Below, one piece after another: positions 54,601 through 64,000 of a stretch of 64,000 nt of DNA. Origin of the DNA: Lineus longissimus (lineage: Eukaryota > Nemertea > Pilidiophora > Heteronemertea > Lineidae); assembly GCF_910592395.1 (NCBI RefSeq), contig NC_088323.1, positions 1,674,001-1,738,000 of the forward strand, read 5' to 3'. How positions within the stretch are numbered: position 1 is the stretch's first letter; each line of letters starts with the position of its first letter. The position numbers and the translations under genes were made by a program. The notes below the pieces were generated by a model. The model did not search any database. It saw only the letters and a program-made list of their open reading frames with translations, and had not been told where the DNA came from.

Positions 54601-57600
54601 GTCATAAAGTGCTCCATCTTCGGAGCAGATATCATGATCTCTCTCCTTGAGAATGCCCCCATCCTTTCCACACCAAACGTTATAACAGAAACAAGTGCGT
54701 TACCCAAGGCCTCAAACACATGTCTCTCACAAAAATCCTTCCTTGTGTATTTCTAGGCAATGAAGAGGTTGACCTTGACACGATTCTCGGCGAACTATGT
54801 GAGCTCGAGAATCAACTCAGCAACCAGAAAGATGAAATATCCGAAGCGACGCCGATGATGAAATTATCCGAGTCGTCGAAGCTACCCACTATGCATGACC
54901 TTGACCCCGAGGACACCCTGGAGGGCGTCATACAGCAGATAAACCAGCTGACCGCTTCGGCACAGGACCAGCAGGTGGACAGTGCTACTGGTAAGTATCT
55001 CCTTCATGAGCGATAGTGCATCAATTGTGGCCTTATGATACTGGTTTTAGTTCCAAGATTTAAGGCTTTGCATCCATCGTCGGCCAGGTTTACCATCTGT
55101 TCTTTGGCATTATAAATGCGCATCAGTGCAGTTTCTAGTTCGAGCTCGAGTTTGGCCCAGTGACCCAGTGGTCTTCTGATATTGATCAGCTTGCTCTGAA
55201 CTCTGACGTCACAGCGCTTGCTCCAGAGTTGTTGAAGATCCAACATCGTAGCTTTTGTACTTGTCTTTACAAAAGAAGAATCGTTACAGATGAGAGATTA
55301 GAGCGAGCGATCAAAAAATCATCAGAATATGAGAAGATAATGGATCCCAATACTGTTGATATGCGACACCGATAAGAAAGTACAGGTTCAAAGGAGTAAC
55401 ATTAGTTATAGCAAAGCACAATCAATGATGTTTACAAAGATGAATAAGCTAGACTTTAGCATCCTCTGTATGTGATCTGACAGTAGCAAAGGATTTCTGC
55501 TTTAACATTACTGTGATCTCCAAACTGATTAGCATGCCATTTCAAACTTAAGGGAGCCCCGCAGCAGGCAGCATTGTGCACAGTATGTCATATAGCTCTG
55601 TATCACGTTGTAGCCCCTGGCTGTTCGGGATACCAGGGTCCTTATTTCTCTCCTCATTAAAACACTTCAGGATGTGGCAACTTTCTTAGCATCAGCACCA
55701 TGGGGAAAGTTCATGTTTATCGGTGCCGTTTCAAAGAGGCACATCACGCACTATCCAGTGGAAGTCTTCCTGGTTGTTAATCCAGGCCTTGGAATAGACA
55801 CTTTCAGGCAGCAGAACTCGGGGAAGATAATAGTTTCAAATTGCCGACATGCTTAACTCTGTGTATGTCTCCGATAACGGCAATGTCTCTTGTGTATTGA
55901 ACCCTTAACTTGTGTCGCTCGCACAGTCGATGGACAATATCTGATGCTACCTGATGCACGTTCAGCTCGACAAAAGACGACATCAATTACAACAAGATTA
56001 TCGCAACAATACGTCTCCTTTTAAACGTTAGTTTCTTTTTGGGCAAAAGGGTAAAGAGCATACGCTTGCATGTCTTGACATAATTGCGCAAAAATCTAAG
56101 CATCTAATGGGATTAGGAAAAGGTCATATGTTTGTATTTTTGTGTTAATCTTCGTCGCATCGAAAATATATCGTCACGATGACGCCTGGGAGCATTTTGA
56201 TACGGGCACCGATCTGCTTGCGATCATTCCTCGTTTAGCGACGCTGGGTGCATTTTGGCAATGGATGACGCTTGGCAGTTCTACATGGCGCCCCTCACGC
56301 GGAGGGTCTCGATGGACGAGAAATATGGGATGTATTCCTTGTGATTTTGACTCCTGTGTGTTTCGGTGCAGATTATTTTGGGCTACAATTATTGCCGAGG
56401 AATTTTGATGTGATTTTGATTTGCCGGGTTTGGTGGATATCAATTGCACAAGCTCTTGGAATGGACTTCCTTATTCACATTGAGTGATCTAGTCAGTTTC
56501 AGTCCTGTTTCTGATCAGTGATCCGCTGGATAGATATAATTACGTTTTCGGGACAGATAATCTAAACATTATCCAACAGACTTCACCCTCTATTGGTTTA
56601 GTCGATCAAAATCATGGCAGGTTTAAAAGATCTTCCTGTCATGGAAATGGGGGATTACTTCCATATAAGCGGCGGTCTGATCCCGTATCCCCATAGAAAA
56701 CTCAATTTATATAAAGGTAAGGCTTGAAATAAAAATGACTGTGGTTCCGGTAAACTGTCCTTTCCCTTTTTTTCCTTCTGATTTTTCCGCCTCTGATTTT
56801 GTTGCTTTATGAATATCCGTTAAGTCCTAATTTAACATTGTTCCTCGGAAAAAGTCATAAAAATAATCTGTTTTTCATCGTAATAGTCATTACTTAGTGA
56901 GTGGGAACCTCAAAATATGTTGGGCTAAAATCAGCCGAGGACAGAATGACTTGGGTGATATGGTGCCAATTTTGAAGAATTGTCAAGTATATATCATCTT
57001 CACACCTCACCAAGAAAAGGCATGTTACTGGTACGACCACAGCTGTTTTTATTTGAAGTCTAATCCTAGTGGGGCGGTAAGAAGGAAGTACGGCAGATAC
57101 CTTTGTCCAGAAAGAAGTCGGATTACCGGTACCTAGACCAATGTCATCACCCAACAAAATATGTTTTTTGATTGCTGTCTGACCAATTTCACAACTTTTC
57201 TATTTCAGAATCGATGGCGGGTTCCGACCAGTACATCACGGAAAAGCAATCGAAGCGTCAAAGCCAGGCGTCTCATTCCTCGTCAACCTCGTCCAAAGGT
57301 CAACCTGAACCTCTCAGTGAAACTGACCGAGACTCGGCGTTTATGGAAAATGAATCTCTACCATCCTCAGAGTCGTATTTGTCGGTTGGGACGACGTGCA
57401 GTAACCAGAGTGTTGATAGCAACGCCACCATGGCCACAGGGATGAGTTACAGTGAAGCCAGTTATCAAAGCGAAGAGGTGAGATTTTATACTTTTGCTCA
57501 TTTGTAAATATTTGTGAATCTTGTCCGTTGATGATCTTTTGTAAACATTGCTGTGAGACACAATCTAAACACTGTTTTGAGGGATAAATTAGTGATTGTT

Positions 57601-60600
57601 TCCAATTTTTGCAAGATTTTACAAACAAATGTGATTTACAAAAATTAAAATTGCAAAAAATATTTTGATTGGAAAAGCTAAAATTTCGTAGTCTGCAAAT
57701 CTGGAACTGAGATTCAAATTCTTTAAGAAAATTGTCATTGAGGTCTCTGAGAAAAACATGATTTCTTTGAATTGAAATGATTTCTTTAAATTGAATTGAT
57801 GTGAAATGATTTTCACTTATACCAAAACAAAAACTAAAGGTTATGTGGGAATTTGAGTCATTTCTGAAAACGTTTTAACTGTTAATCTCAAAACATGCAA
57901 AAATTTAACATAAAAAAGAAAATAGAAGTTTTATGCTTTTTCATTAAGAAAAAAAGTGATCTCAACAAATTTCGAGGCTGGTTTGCAAAGCTTTTAGTAT
58001 AATTAGTTTGTAAGTCGCAGTCCTGTAAGTGTCTGCAAAGTATTGTACATAATCTTATCAAGTTGTCTGCTGCTAATAGCCAGGCCTAACCAATGCATCA
58101 TTCTGCTTCTGATGAATCAGGCCTAACCAATGCGTCTTTCTTTATCACTTTATCATCTCTGCATCAAGTGCAAGTTGCCAGTTGCCGGCAAAATGTATGA
58201 AAAATCTAAAGTTTCAAGTCATAAGCTTCCAATGCCTGTTGTTATACAAAACTCTATACATAAATGGCTAAAATGAGGATTTCCCAATTCAGTTCCTTTC
58301 TTTTTATTATAATCTTGCTTTGCACATTTCTACAAATCTTCCTCTTGTCATGATCAATGTATTATTTTCACTTACCAAGTCAACTTAAATACCAAGTTGA
58401 AAAGATCAAACAGCACAAAATTGAGAAAACAATTAATGGGATAAAGTATTCTTGTGCCTGGTGTTGGCCAGACAAGAAAATTGGCTTTCCAAAGCTCTAA
58501 AAGTTAAAAGTCTGGTAAATCAGTGACATTAGTTGAGTTAAAAGTTATCCCCCATATCTGAACCTCAAGTCCAGGTGTTGTTAACCTCCCAGAGGTTTAT
58601 GCACTTTGTAAGATGAGGTTTATTGTATTAATAGCTTTATTTCGGATCCATTTCTAATTTGATTGCGTTATTTCCTTGCCCCTCATTTAGCCGCATCATA
58701 GGCTGTTCTCGCGTCTGTCGAGTCTTCGGGATCAGATGGAACAGGAAAATATAAGTCCTGTGAGTGTTGATGAGCCAAGCCTCTGTCTCTATCTATCAGT
58801 GCATGTCATGCTTGGTCGTGTTTCAGCTGGAAGTACATGAATACTGTCAGACTTGGGGGAAAGTTGGAACTGTCAAAGGATAGTGGATCCACAATAACAC
58901 CCATCATTGCCAGAAATTCGATTCCAGCACCAAAACTTGGTGTTAATATGTTGTTCAGCAGCAGTGCCTGTCAGAAGGGACCCTGAGGTACTACCAGTAT
59001 CTCACTGTTCGACCTCAAAACCCGGTCATAGCTGAGGGGAAGGAGGAAAATGGATGAAACTATTGAAAATGTTGTTGTGGGGAGGGATGTGCCTGTGATT
59101 ACTCCAGCTGAAACACTTCTTGCAATTGCATGAGACTTGGATGCTAGAAATATCTTTGGTTCCATTTTCCTTGATTGAGCTTTATTTCATCTTCATCATT
59201 GAGGTGTTATTGCAAGGTCACCCATGTCACACCCTAGATCAATCACATCCATCAGCTTGTCGTGTATTAACCTAGGTGGCAGCACCGTATGATGTCATTT
59301 CAGTTAGAGATTTGTTACCATTAAGTTAGATCATGGTGCGTTTAATCTCATCTTATTAACAGAACATCACTTATCAGTCACCTGTCAGCAACTTTTTCAT
59401 TAAGGACACTCACACTGGTCTGGAATTTGCTATTCTATTTGAATATACCTCTGTATTGAGGACATCTCTCTGAAATGGACAGCATTCATTGGTCCTGAGA
59501 GAGGGAGAGATTCGACCTTAATGATAACTGGGGATGGACATTAACAAATAAAACACTATTTCTCAAATCTGCTGCTTAGCTTTTGGCATTGAATGATATG
59601 TAATGCTCGAGCTTTAAAGCTTCATTCTGGGTTTGCTAGACATATTGCTTGCTGCTTGCTGGTAGATGGATAATATTCCGTGAAAAATCATTTGAGGAGA
59701 ACTCTGTTAATTTTTCCCAGGAGTATTTCTAGTGTTTGATGCATAAATGTTTTCTTTTGCTACCGTAGTTGTTAGGTTAATGATGGCATGGACAAGAGCA
59801 TGGCATAGATTGTTCAAAGTCATGACAGAATTCAGTGTACTTAATACACAACATAAACTAGAGGACTTTCATGGTCAATGTCAAAGATCTTTCTGAAATG
59901 AGCACCAGGCCAGGGCAGATTTGCTTGGATCCACAACTGGATTTGAGACAGTTCTGAAATGTGTTTTGAATGACTGATTCTGTCCGCTGGCAGATCCTTT
60001 TTGGTTGAAAGGATGGTTTTAATGATGGTTTTGATCTTGTTTTCGAGGTTGAACAGGCGAATAAGCTGAAGGAAGAGAAAATCAAAATAGCCATTGAGAA
60101 AATCAAGGATTCAAAACTACGCAAGGTAAGAATGAAACGATGGAGGATTGATGTGCTCACCAGAGCTGCCTTTCAGGGTGGACTTGGATGGCTCAAGGGG
60201 AGACTTTGAGAAATAGATTCACTGTCTTTCTCCATGCTGCCAGTGCCTCCAAATCCACCCCATTGATAAGAAACCATTTTGAGACTACTTTTTAACACTA
60301 AACAAGACTAGTGATTTGATAACCTCTGTATAGTTTCAGAGCTATCTATTCCTTCTAAAGGCACCTGTACAATCAACTTGAATTTCTTTCCTTGCAGCTG
60401 TTTGTGCGAGCGTACAGTGACGATGCCAGTTCTAAGAGCATCCTCGTCGATGAATCCATGTCTGTACGGAGAGTCTGGCAGATGCTGACAGAGAAGAACC
60501 ATGGCTCGCCTGATGTAAACATGGCCGTCGTTGAGGAGATGCCTTCTCTTTATATGGGTAAGGACAAATTTCAGCGGAGTTACGGGTTTAAATAGCAATA

Positions 60601-63600
60601 TATAGGCCTAAAACTTGGCCGTTTACGGCAGAGACTCCCTTTCACCACTTGAATCAAGTTCTTTTCCACAAGTTGTAGCCTATGGCACCTAGGAGTAGTT
60701 GGTTGTTCCCCTTGTTATGATCCCTCTAATGACGTCTGCTGACCCTGGATGCATTCTCTTTCAGAACGAGTCCTTGACGACCACTTGTCTCTGGTTGACA
60801 TCCTTCTCATGTGGACCGGCGGGACGACCAATAGAATCATGTTCTCGAATCGACCGTATAAATATGATCTATTTAGAAACCCAGAGGTGAGAATTTAACC
60901 TTGTTTCTATCATGTCTGTTCATTCTACAAGAGCATCAATGCCTAATAGTTCCGGGGATGTGATGAAGTGGGCTGTAGCATCTATGAATTGGTCTGGGGT
61001 TCAGATCCTTCGGCCAGTGTCGGAATCTTTCACCAGAAGTAAGTTCCCTGTCGAGTGAATCAAGGACTTGGGGAGAAGGGGAGCTGTTTTTCCATCAACA
61101 TCGACATGAATTATGCAACCACCAGTTCCACTACGACTACAATTTATTCATCTTTTCAGCTGTATCTTCTTGGAGAATCGTACGCAGAGCGTGGGGCCCG
61201 CCTGGACGAGGGTGCCCGGCAGAACCTACTCCAGGAGTTCTTCTCTGGGAATCAGACGCCTGAAGTTGAAGGAATCTTGTACTTAAAGCAGGAGGGCAAG
61301 AAAGCTTGGAAGAAAATCTATTGTATCCTGCGAGCATCTGGCATTTATTATAATCCAAAGGGCAAAAGCAAGGTATGTTGAGCGATTGACGGTTTAGAAC
61401 AGTGGAACAAGGTGGCTTCTGAGATACAAATAGTATTTGGGAGCTTGAAAGCATGAAACTGTTGTGGGATACTATTGCTGCTGGATACACCAGGCTTTGA
61501 AATGTACCCCTTCCATGTAGGATACCTGTACTCTCATTCTAGACTTCATCTCTCTAATGAGGCAATAGATATGTAAAATCTCGATTGTACACCATACAGT
61601 GCAGTACAACTGGAGATAGACATCTGAGAGCTGGCTCTAGATAATATGTGGTGGTCTGTGCTAAAATAGTTCATCACTTTGTCTCCTAGGCCTCTCGTGA
61701 TCTGACGCGGCTTGTCCAGTTCGACTCCGTCGATATCTACTCCAGTATTGGTTGGAAGAAGAAGTATAAAGCACCAAACGATTTCGGCTTTGCGTTAAAG
61801 CATCCGAGAATCCAAAAGAAGGCATCGAAATTTATCAAGTACTTGTGTGCCGAGGATGAGATCAGTTATAAACAGTGGATGACAGGGATTAGAATAGCCA
61901 AGGTGAGATGAGAGAAAATCATGTAAATCATTGATTTACTGTCAACAGTGATGCTTCGATTCAGTTTTATAAAAGGAACGGCGAGCTCAGGACAGTGTTA
62001 TTTTGAGTGAAAATCAGTGATTCATCAACTTGAGATGCAGCTTAGCTCATTCAACCCAAGAATCACCTTTGTCATGTTGAGCAGGCCTCAACACTGCCCA
62101 ACTTCCCAAATGGCAAATGAATTAACAACTGTTTTTCTTCCTTTGCAGCATGGCAAGAAACTGTTTGAGAACTACACATCGATGCTGAAAGACATCCTGA
62201 CCTGGGACAGAACAGTCACCCCAACCATCGGTCAAACAACGAGTAGCGATTGTGTGACTGGAATACCAAAAACTGGCTTAGTACGGCGCGAGAGCTTACC
62301 AGCAAATTCTGGTCCGACTAATGCACAAAAACAACGGGAACATCCACCGCTACAGCGTAGAGCTTCGGTTGGAGTCGGTGATGGACTTGATTCAAATCGG
62401 AATTCAATCACAGGTGGAATGAAACGATCACGAGGCTACTCAATGGTTTCCAATTCTCTAGATTACACGGCAGATAGTGAGGACAGTGATTCAACATACG
62501 GACCATATGGTACGTTAACCAGACGCTCCTCTCTTCTCAGTGATAATCCGCATCCAAAATTAGTACCAACAAAAGGGCGGAAAGCTGCGGCCAATTTACC
62601 CGTGACAACCGATGTCACAAAGTATTTGACTCTGACAATGGGGCGTAAAGATGGCGCACGTCATATACGCAATGCGAGTGACGTCTTCAGCCAGTCGGTG
62701 GATTCTGATAGGTTGGGGCCAGAGGATGGAGAGCGGGGTTACCGTACTAATGGTACAAGACATATTCGTAGTGCGAGCGACGCATTTAGTCGCTCGATGG
62801 ACTCTGATAGATTTATGGGTGGGCCCGAGGTTGATTATCGCTCCCAGGATATGTCACACGGTGCTTATAATGATGCAGAGTATTGTTACCATGAGGACCG
62901 TGGCTCTGTGAACTTTGATGGTGCACCAGAGGTGCCTATTCCTCCTCCTATGTTGCCTTTTGGTCGGAACCAGGAGAAATTTGGAACAATAGGTCGCAAA
63001 TATTCGTTAGACTCTTCATCACCGCTTGGACAGAAACTGTCTGCGGAACGTGATCGTGAGCGATCCCGTGCTGCAGTTATGAATAGACTATCTGGAGAAT
63101 CACAAACATCGAATCCTCATCGTCTGTCAGATGAGATGCACCGCTTGGAACAAAATGCACAACATGCACGAAAACTTTCAAATGAGGCTGCAAATGTTAC
63201 TTTGGATTCGAATGGTCAACATTATCGCAAAGGTTCTGGTGATTCAGCTAAGATTGTGCCAGAAGTGCATGCACACATACGGAAGGCGTCTGGTGGGAGT
63301 GCCTCAGATATTCAGAGTCATTATAGGAAGTTATCCGGTGGGCCGATACCAGTGTTGGAGCCGGTGGTGCCAGTGCCGCCTCAGATTCCTGGGGTGCAGA
63401 TGAATGCCCCACCTGCACCACCTGTTCCTGGTGTTGGGGTTCCCCCAGCACCACCGATTGGTGTGGCTATACCTCCTGCACCACCTGTGCCTGCAGGCCC
63501 ACCTCCACCACCACCTCCGATGGGTGCAGCCTCTGGTGGACCACCAGCCCCGCCGCCTGTACCTGGGGCGCCAGGAGGGCCACCCCCTCCCCCACCTCCA

Positions 63601-64000
63601 CCACCAATCGGAAAGCCATCGCCTATGAAACCAGATTTACCAAAACGGAAAACATCAGAAAAACAGCTCCAACGAAAATCCTCTGGTAGTGGTAGTGGTT
63701 TACCATTTTTGAATGAACTCATGACAAGATCGAAATCGCGATCATCGAATATTGGTGCCATAGGAATGCCCCCTGGTGGGCAAGTTGAACATCGTTCCCA
63801 TGAATGCCAAAACCAAGGAATAAACTCAAATAACAAACACGTGAACATGTTACAAGAGTTAAAAAATGTTAGTCTAAATAGGAGTGGGAATGAACTTGAA
63901 AAAACTCATAAACGGTCGATATCGGATGGGTCATCTGATGGTGCTGCGTCACCTCGGCGCCTCAGTGCCAGTTCAGCCGCCAGTTCTGAACAAAACGATA
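24657..64000 (+). CDS. RAPH1: MRL-family RA-PH adaptor (lamellipodin / RIAM / pico / MIG-10), 3' end beyond window
   Basis: Constitutive exons: 24657-24658 (AT of the start codon), 25448-25562, 42583-42697, 54757-54990, 57209-57477, 60048-60125, 60398-60557, 60765-60886, 61160-61372, 61690-61902 and 62149 to beyond 64000. All phases match; at least 1,124 residues are visible. The domains in order are an acidic N-terminus and the amphipathic helix ELGAWLGQLDSLTA (26-39); a second helix VDLDTILGELCELENQLS (82-99); a Ser-rich linker; a charged helix EKIKIAIEKIKDSKLRK before the RA domain (~270-365); and a PH domain (~400-510, with ILRASGIYYNPKGKSK and KYKAPNDFGFALKHP). A Ser/Arg-rich tail and a polyproline stretch (~919-1000) follow. 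Human lamellipodin has the same order, including FGAWLGELDKLTQSL and VDLDALMADLC. By family knowledge these adaptors bind talin through the N-terminal helices, Ras/Rap through RA, phosphoinositides through PH, and Ena/VASP and profilin through the tail. The start codon is split by intron 1 and is the least certain part. The symbol denotes orthology to the RAPH1/APBB1IP pair. Confidence 0.93.
25053..25105. repeat. Short repeat of a CGGATCC-centred unit
   Basis: CGGATCCAAAAA-type units occur three times within about 55 bp with slightly variable spacing, in the first MRL intron. Confidence 0.6.
32194..32253 (+). CDS. Candidate alternative first exon 1b of the MRL gene
   Basis: ATG at 32194 opens 20 codons (starting MLKWCNSPRTM) that end exactly at GTG|GTGAGT in phase 0. 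This is the phase needed by the exon at 42583. An in-frame TAA lies at 32158-32160 and no upstream in-frame ATG intervenes. The resulting isoform would skip the first talin-binding-type helix. There is no homology support; this rests on splice grammar and phase only. Confidence 0.4.
36003..36071 (+). CDS. Candidate alternative first exon 1c of the MRL gene
   Basis: The ATG in GGCCATGT has an in-frame TAA at 35994-35996 just before it and opens 23 codons (starting MFKLFFCHSASRAV). The exon ends at GGG|GTAAGT, a near-consensus donor, in phase 0, which is compatible with the exon at 42583. It would replace the acidic N-terminus and first helix with a short hydrophobic/cysteine-containing leader. 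It is inferred from start, donor and phase only. Confidence 0.45.
38428..38478. repeat. 21-bp tandem repeat, 2.4 copies
   Basis: Two perfect copies of CTCTGAAAGTCAGCCCAGGA-T and a partial third lie in MRL intron 2. Confidence 0.9.
39628..40514. mobile_element. MITE-like element with imperfect terminal inverted repeats
   Basis: The left end TGGTCACACTGG with a following CGAATTGAATTCGAATT is mirrored by the right end, whose reverse complement reads TGGTGTGTTCACACTGG then GCGAATTGAAACCGAATT. Sub-terminal GTGTGACGCG and AATTCGGTTT-type motifs recur in both halves. No transposase and no certain target duplication were found. The middle appears to hold a LINE 3' fragment ending in (TAA)n. Confidence 0.6.
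40306..40349 (+). mobile_element. 3' end of a non-LTR retrotransposon: hairpin plus (TAA)n tail
   Basis: The perfect palindrome CTCCCTTAAGGGAG (40306-40319) is followed by GTTAATAAA and about eight TAA units. This layout is typical of CR1/L2-type LINE 3' ends. The upstream limit of the insertion is unclear; it probably lies between 39,860 and 40,250. Confidence 0.6.
44204..44247. repeat. 22-bp perfect tandem duplication
   Basis: Two adjacent identical copies of a 22-bp unit beginning GTCCTCGTGGCTGAGG, in MRL intron 3. Confidence 0.9.
46579..47334 (+). mobile_element. 5'-truncated LINE: C-terminus of the reverse-transcriptase protein, 3' UTR and tail
   Basis: An open frame of about 185 codons ends at 47136. 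It carries the C-terminal signature of LINE polyproteins: KNKLRTYRSFKT, LAIERGRYKKL, then CSCDG, EDEVHFLTACPKYDASR. After the stop come about 150 bp of 3' UTR, a small GCCCTCCGGGC hairpin near 47286, TTAATAAA and a (TTTGAA)n tail ending near 47334. The reverse-transcriptase core itself is missing, so this is a dead 5'-truncated copy. The frame is intact, which suggests fairly recent insertion. The clade (CR1/L2/jockey-like) is not fixed from this fragment. Confidence 0.8.
49140..49212 (+). CDS. Candidate alternative first exon 1d of the MRL gene
   Basis: ATG at 49140, preceded by an in-frame TGA at 49131-49133, opens 24 codons plus one base (starting MEGGVLSLTAGVGWL) and ends at G|GTGAGT in phase 1. 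The exon at 54757 starts with the two bases needed to complete that codon as Gly, giving a junction ML-G-NEEVDLDTI. The product would begin directly before the second talin-binding-type helix. It has no homology support. Confidence 0.4.
50680..51035. repeat. Degenerate ~120-bp tandem repeat
   Basis: Blocks with CCTATC(C/G)ATCAGT or CTTG(T/C)C(T/C)ATCAGTT, followed by ACATTA..A.GTTGTCACA-like and GGA..ATGTTGT-like phrases, recur three to four times with strong divergence. They lie in MRL intron 3. Confidence 0.4.
52753..53010. repeat. Tandem duplication of a ~132-bp segment
   Basis: GGCCAATGATCTACTGGCAT at 52753 recurs as GGCCAGTGATCTACCAGCGT at 52885. The following CCTAGCCTGACAA, GGTGG(A/G)ATAT and AAGGCCAT phrases are shared. 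Confidence 0.8.
54991..57208 (+). other. MRL intron 4
   Basis: The intron contains the candidate first exon 1e at 56614-56716 and a cAMP-response-like palindrome TGACGTCA at about 55204. Open frames at 55160-55375 lack splice or homology support. Confidence 0.6.
56614..56716 (+). CDS. Candidate alternative first exon 1e of the MRL gene
   Basis: ATG at 56614 follows an in-frame TAG at 56599-56601 and opens 34 codons plus one base (starting MAGLKDLPVMEMGDYFHISG). It ends at AAAG|GTAAGG in phase 1, which the exon at 57209 (AA...) completes to Glu. The isoform would lack both N-terminal talin-binding-type helices and start in the Ser-rich linker before RA-PH. This is the longest and most protein-like of the alternative starts, but it has no recognised homologue. 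Confidence 0.5.
57478..60047 (+). other. MRL intron 5, with a candidate cassette exon
   Basis: The intron is AT-rich. Apart from the 69-nt candidate exon at 58691-58759, nothing coding-like was seen. Confidence 0.6.
58691..58759 (+). CDS. Candidate cassette exon of the MRL gene (69 nt)
   Basis: The segment is bounded by an acceptor (CCTTGCCCCTCATTTAG) and a donor (CCT|GTGAGT). It is exactly 23 codons long, starts and ends in phase 0, and sits between two constitutive exons that also meet in phase 0. It reads PHHRLFSRLSSLRDQMEQEN plus three residues, a basic then acidic helix-like stretch. It would be inserted just before the charged helix that precedes the RA domain. Human lamellipodin has no obvious counterpart that I recall. 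Confidence 0.55.

Larger units (their letters stand above)
42698..54756 (+). other. MRL intron 3 (12 kb)
   Basis: A long intron between the exons encoding FRASFILNDSGG and NEEVDLDTILGEL. It contains a LINE remnant (46579-47334), several tandem duplications and the candidate first exon at 49140-49212. No nested gene was recognised. Confidence 0.7.

Noticed and set aside
55160-55375. 71-codon + frame with a charged C-terminus in MRL intron 4
   Set aside because: No acceptor or donor of matching phase and no recognisable family.
61137-61490. 117-codon minus-strand frame
   Set aside because: Antisense shadow of the PH-domain exon at 61160-61372.
63381-63848. 155-codon Gly-rich minus-strand frame
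   Set aside because: It is the complement of the MRL polyproline and serine-rich coding sequence.

Overview
This is a window of a metazoan nuclear genome, most likely a marine invertebrate. The genes are intron-rich with GT-AG junctions, the sequence is AT-leaning, introns carry decayed transposons and satellites, and motifs such as TACATGTACATGTA recur. The species cannot be fixed from the sequence; a lophotrochozoan or an invertebrate deuterostome would both fit. Four conserved genes could be rebuilt exon by exon, each with consistent reading phase. LAYOUT: 1-1099 is flank with a perfect 36-bp palindrome. ARPC2 (Arp2/3 complex p34 subunit, + strand, nine exons, 303 aa) runs from 1100 to 6109; its first intron holds a complete 1.25-kb transposon with ~205-bp inverted repeats and a 9-bp target duplication. 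A small three-exon LAGE3/Pcc1 gene (KEOPS tRNA-modification complex, 90 aa) lies on the minus strand at 7530-8735. Its poly(A) signal sits about 20 bp from that of ARPC2, tail to tail. Its start codon is only 238 bp from the start of ARL5, head to head. ARL5 (Arf-like GTPase, + strand, six exons, 179 aa) runs from 8974 to 17459. The interval 19.3-24.4 kb holds no gene I can support, only local repeats, including a 68-bp satellite with a six-unit higher-order period and an inverted copy of the array. From 24657 to beyond the window end lies one large MRL-family gene (lamellipodin/RIAM, Drosophila pico, C. elegans MIG-10): talin-binding-type helices, a coiled segment, RA and PH domains, and a long serine/proline-rich tail cut by the window edge. 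Its introns of 17 kb and 12 kb hold LINE fragments and a MITE-like element. HOW THE GENES FIT TOGETHER: ARPC2 and the MRL adaptor both serve leading-edge actin assembly; ARL5 acts in trans-Golgi tethering and LAGE3 in tRNA t6A synthesis, so the cluster is probably neighbourhood rather than pathway. MOST INTERESTING: inside the MRL introns there are four short ATG-initiated exon candidates (32194, 36003, 49140, 56614). Each follows an in-frame stop, ends at a GTGAGT or GTAAG-type donor, and ends in exactly the phase required by the next constitutive exon. If they are real, promoter choice would yield isoforms lacking the first, or both, N-terminal talin-binding-type helices while keeping RA-PH and the proline tail. 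This is a prediction from splice grammar only and needs transcript evidence.
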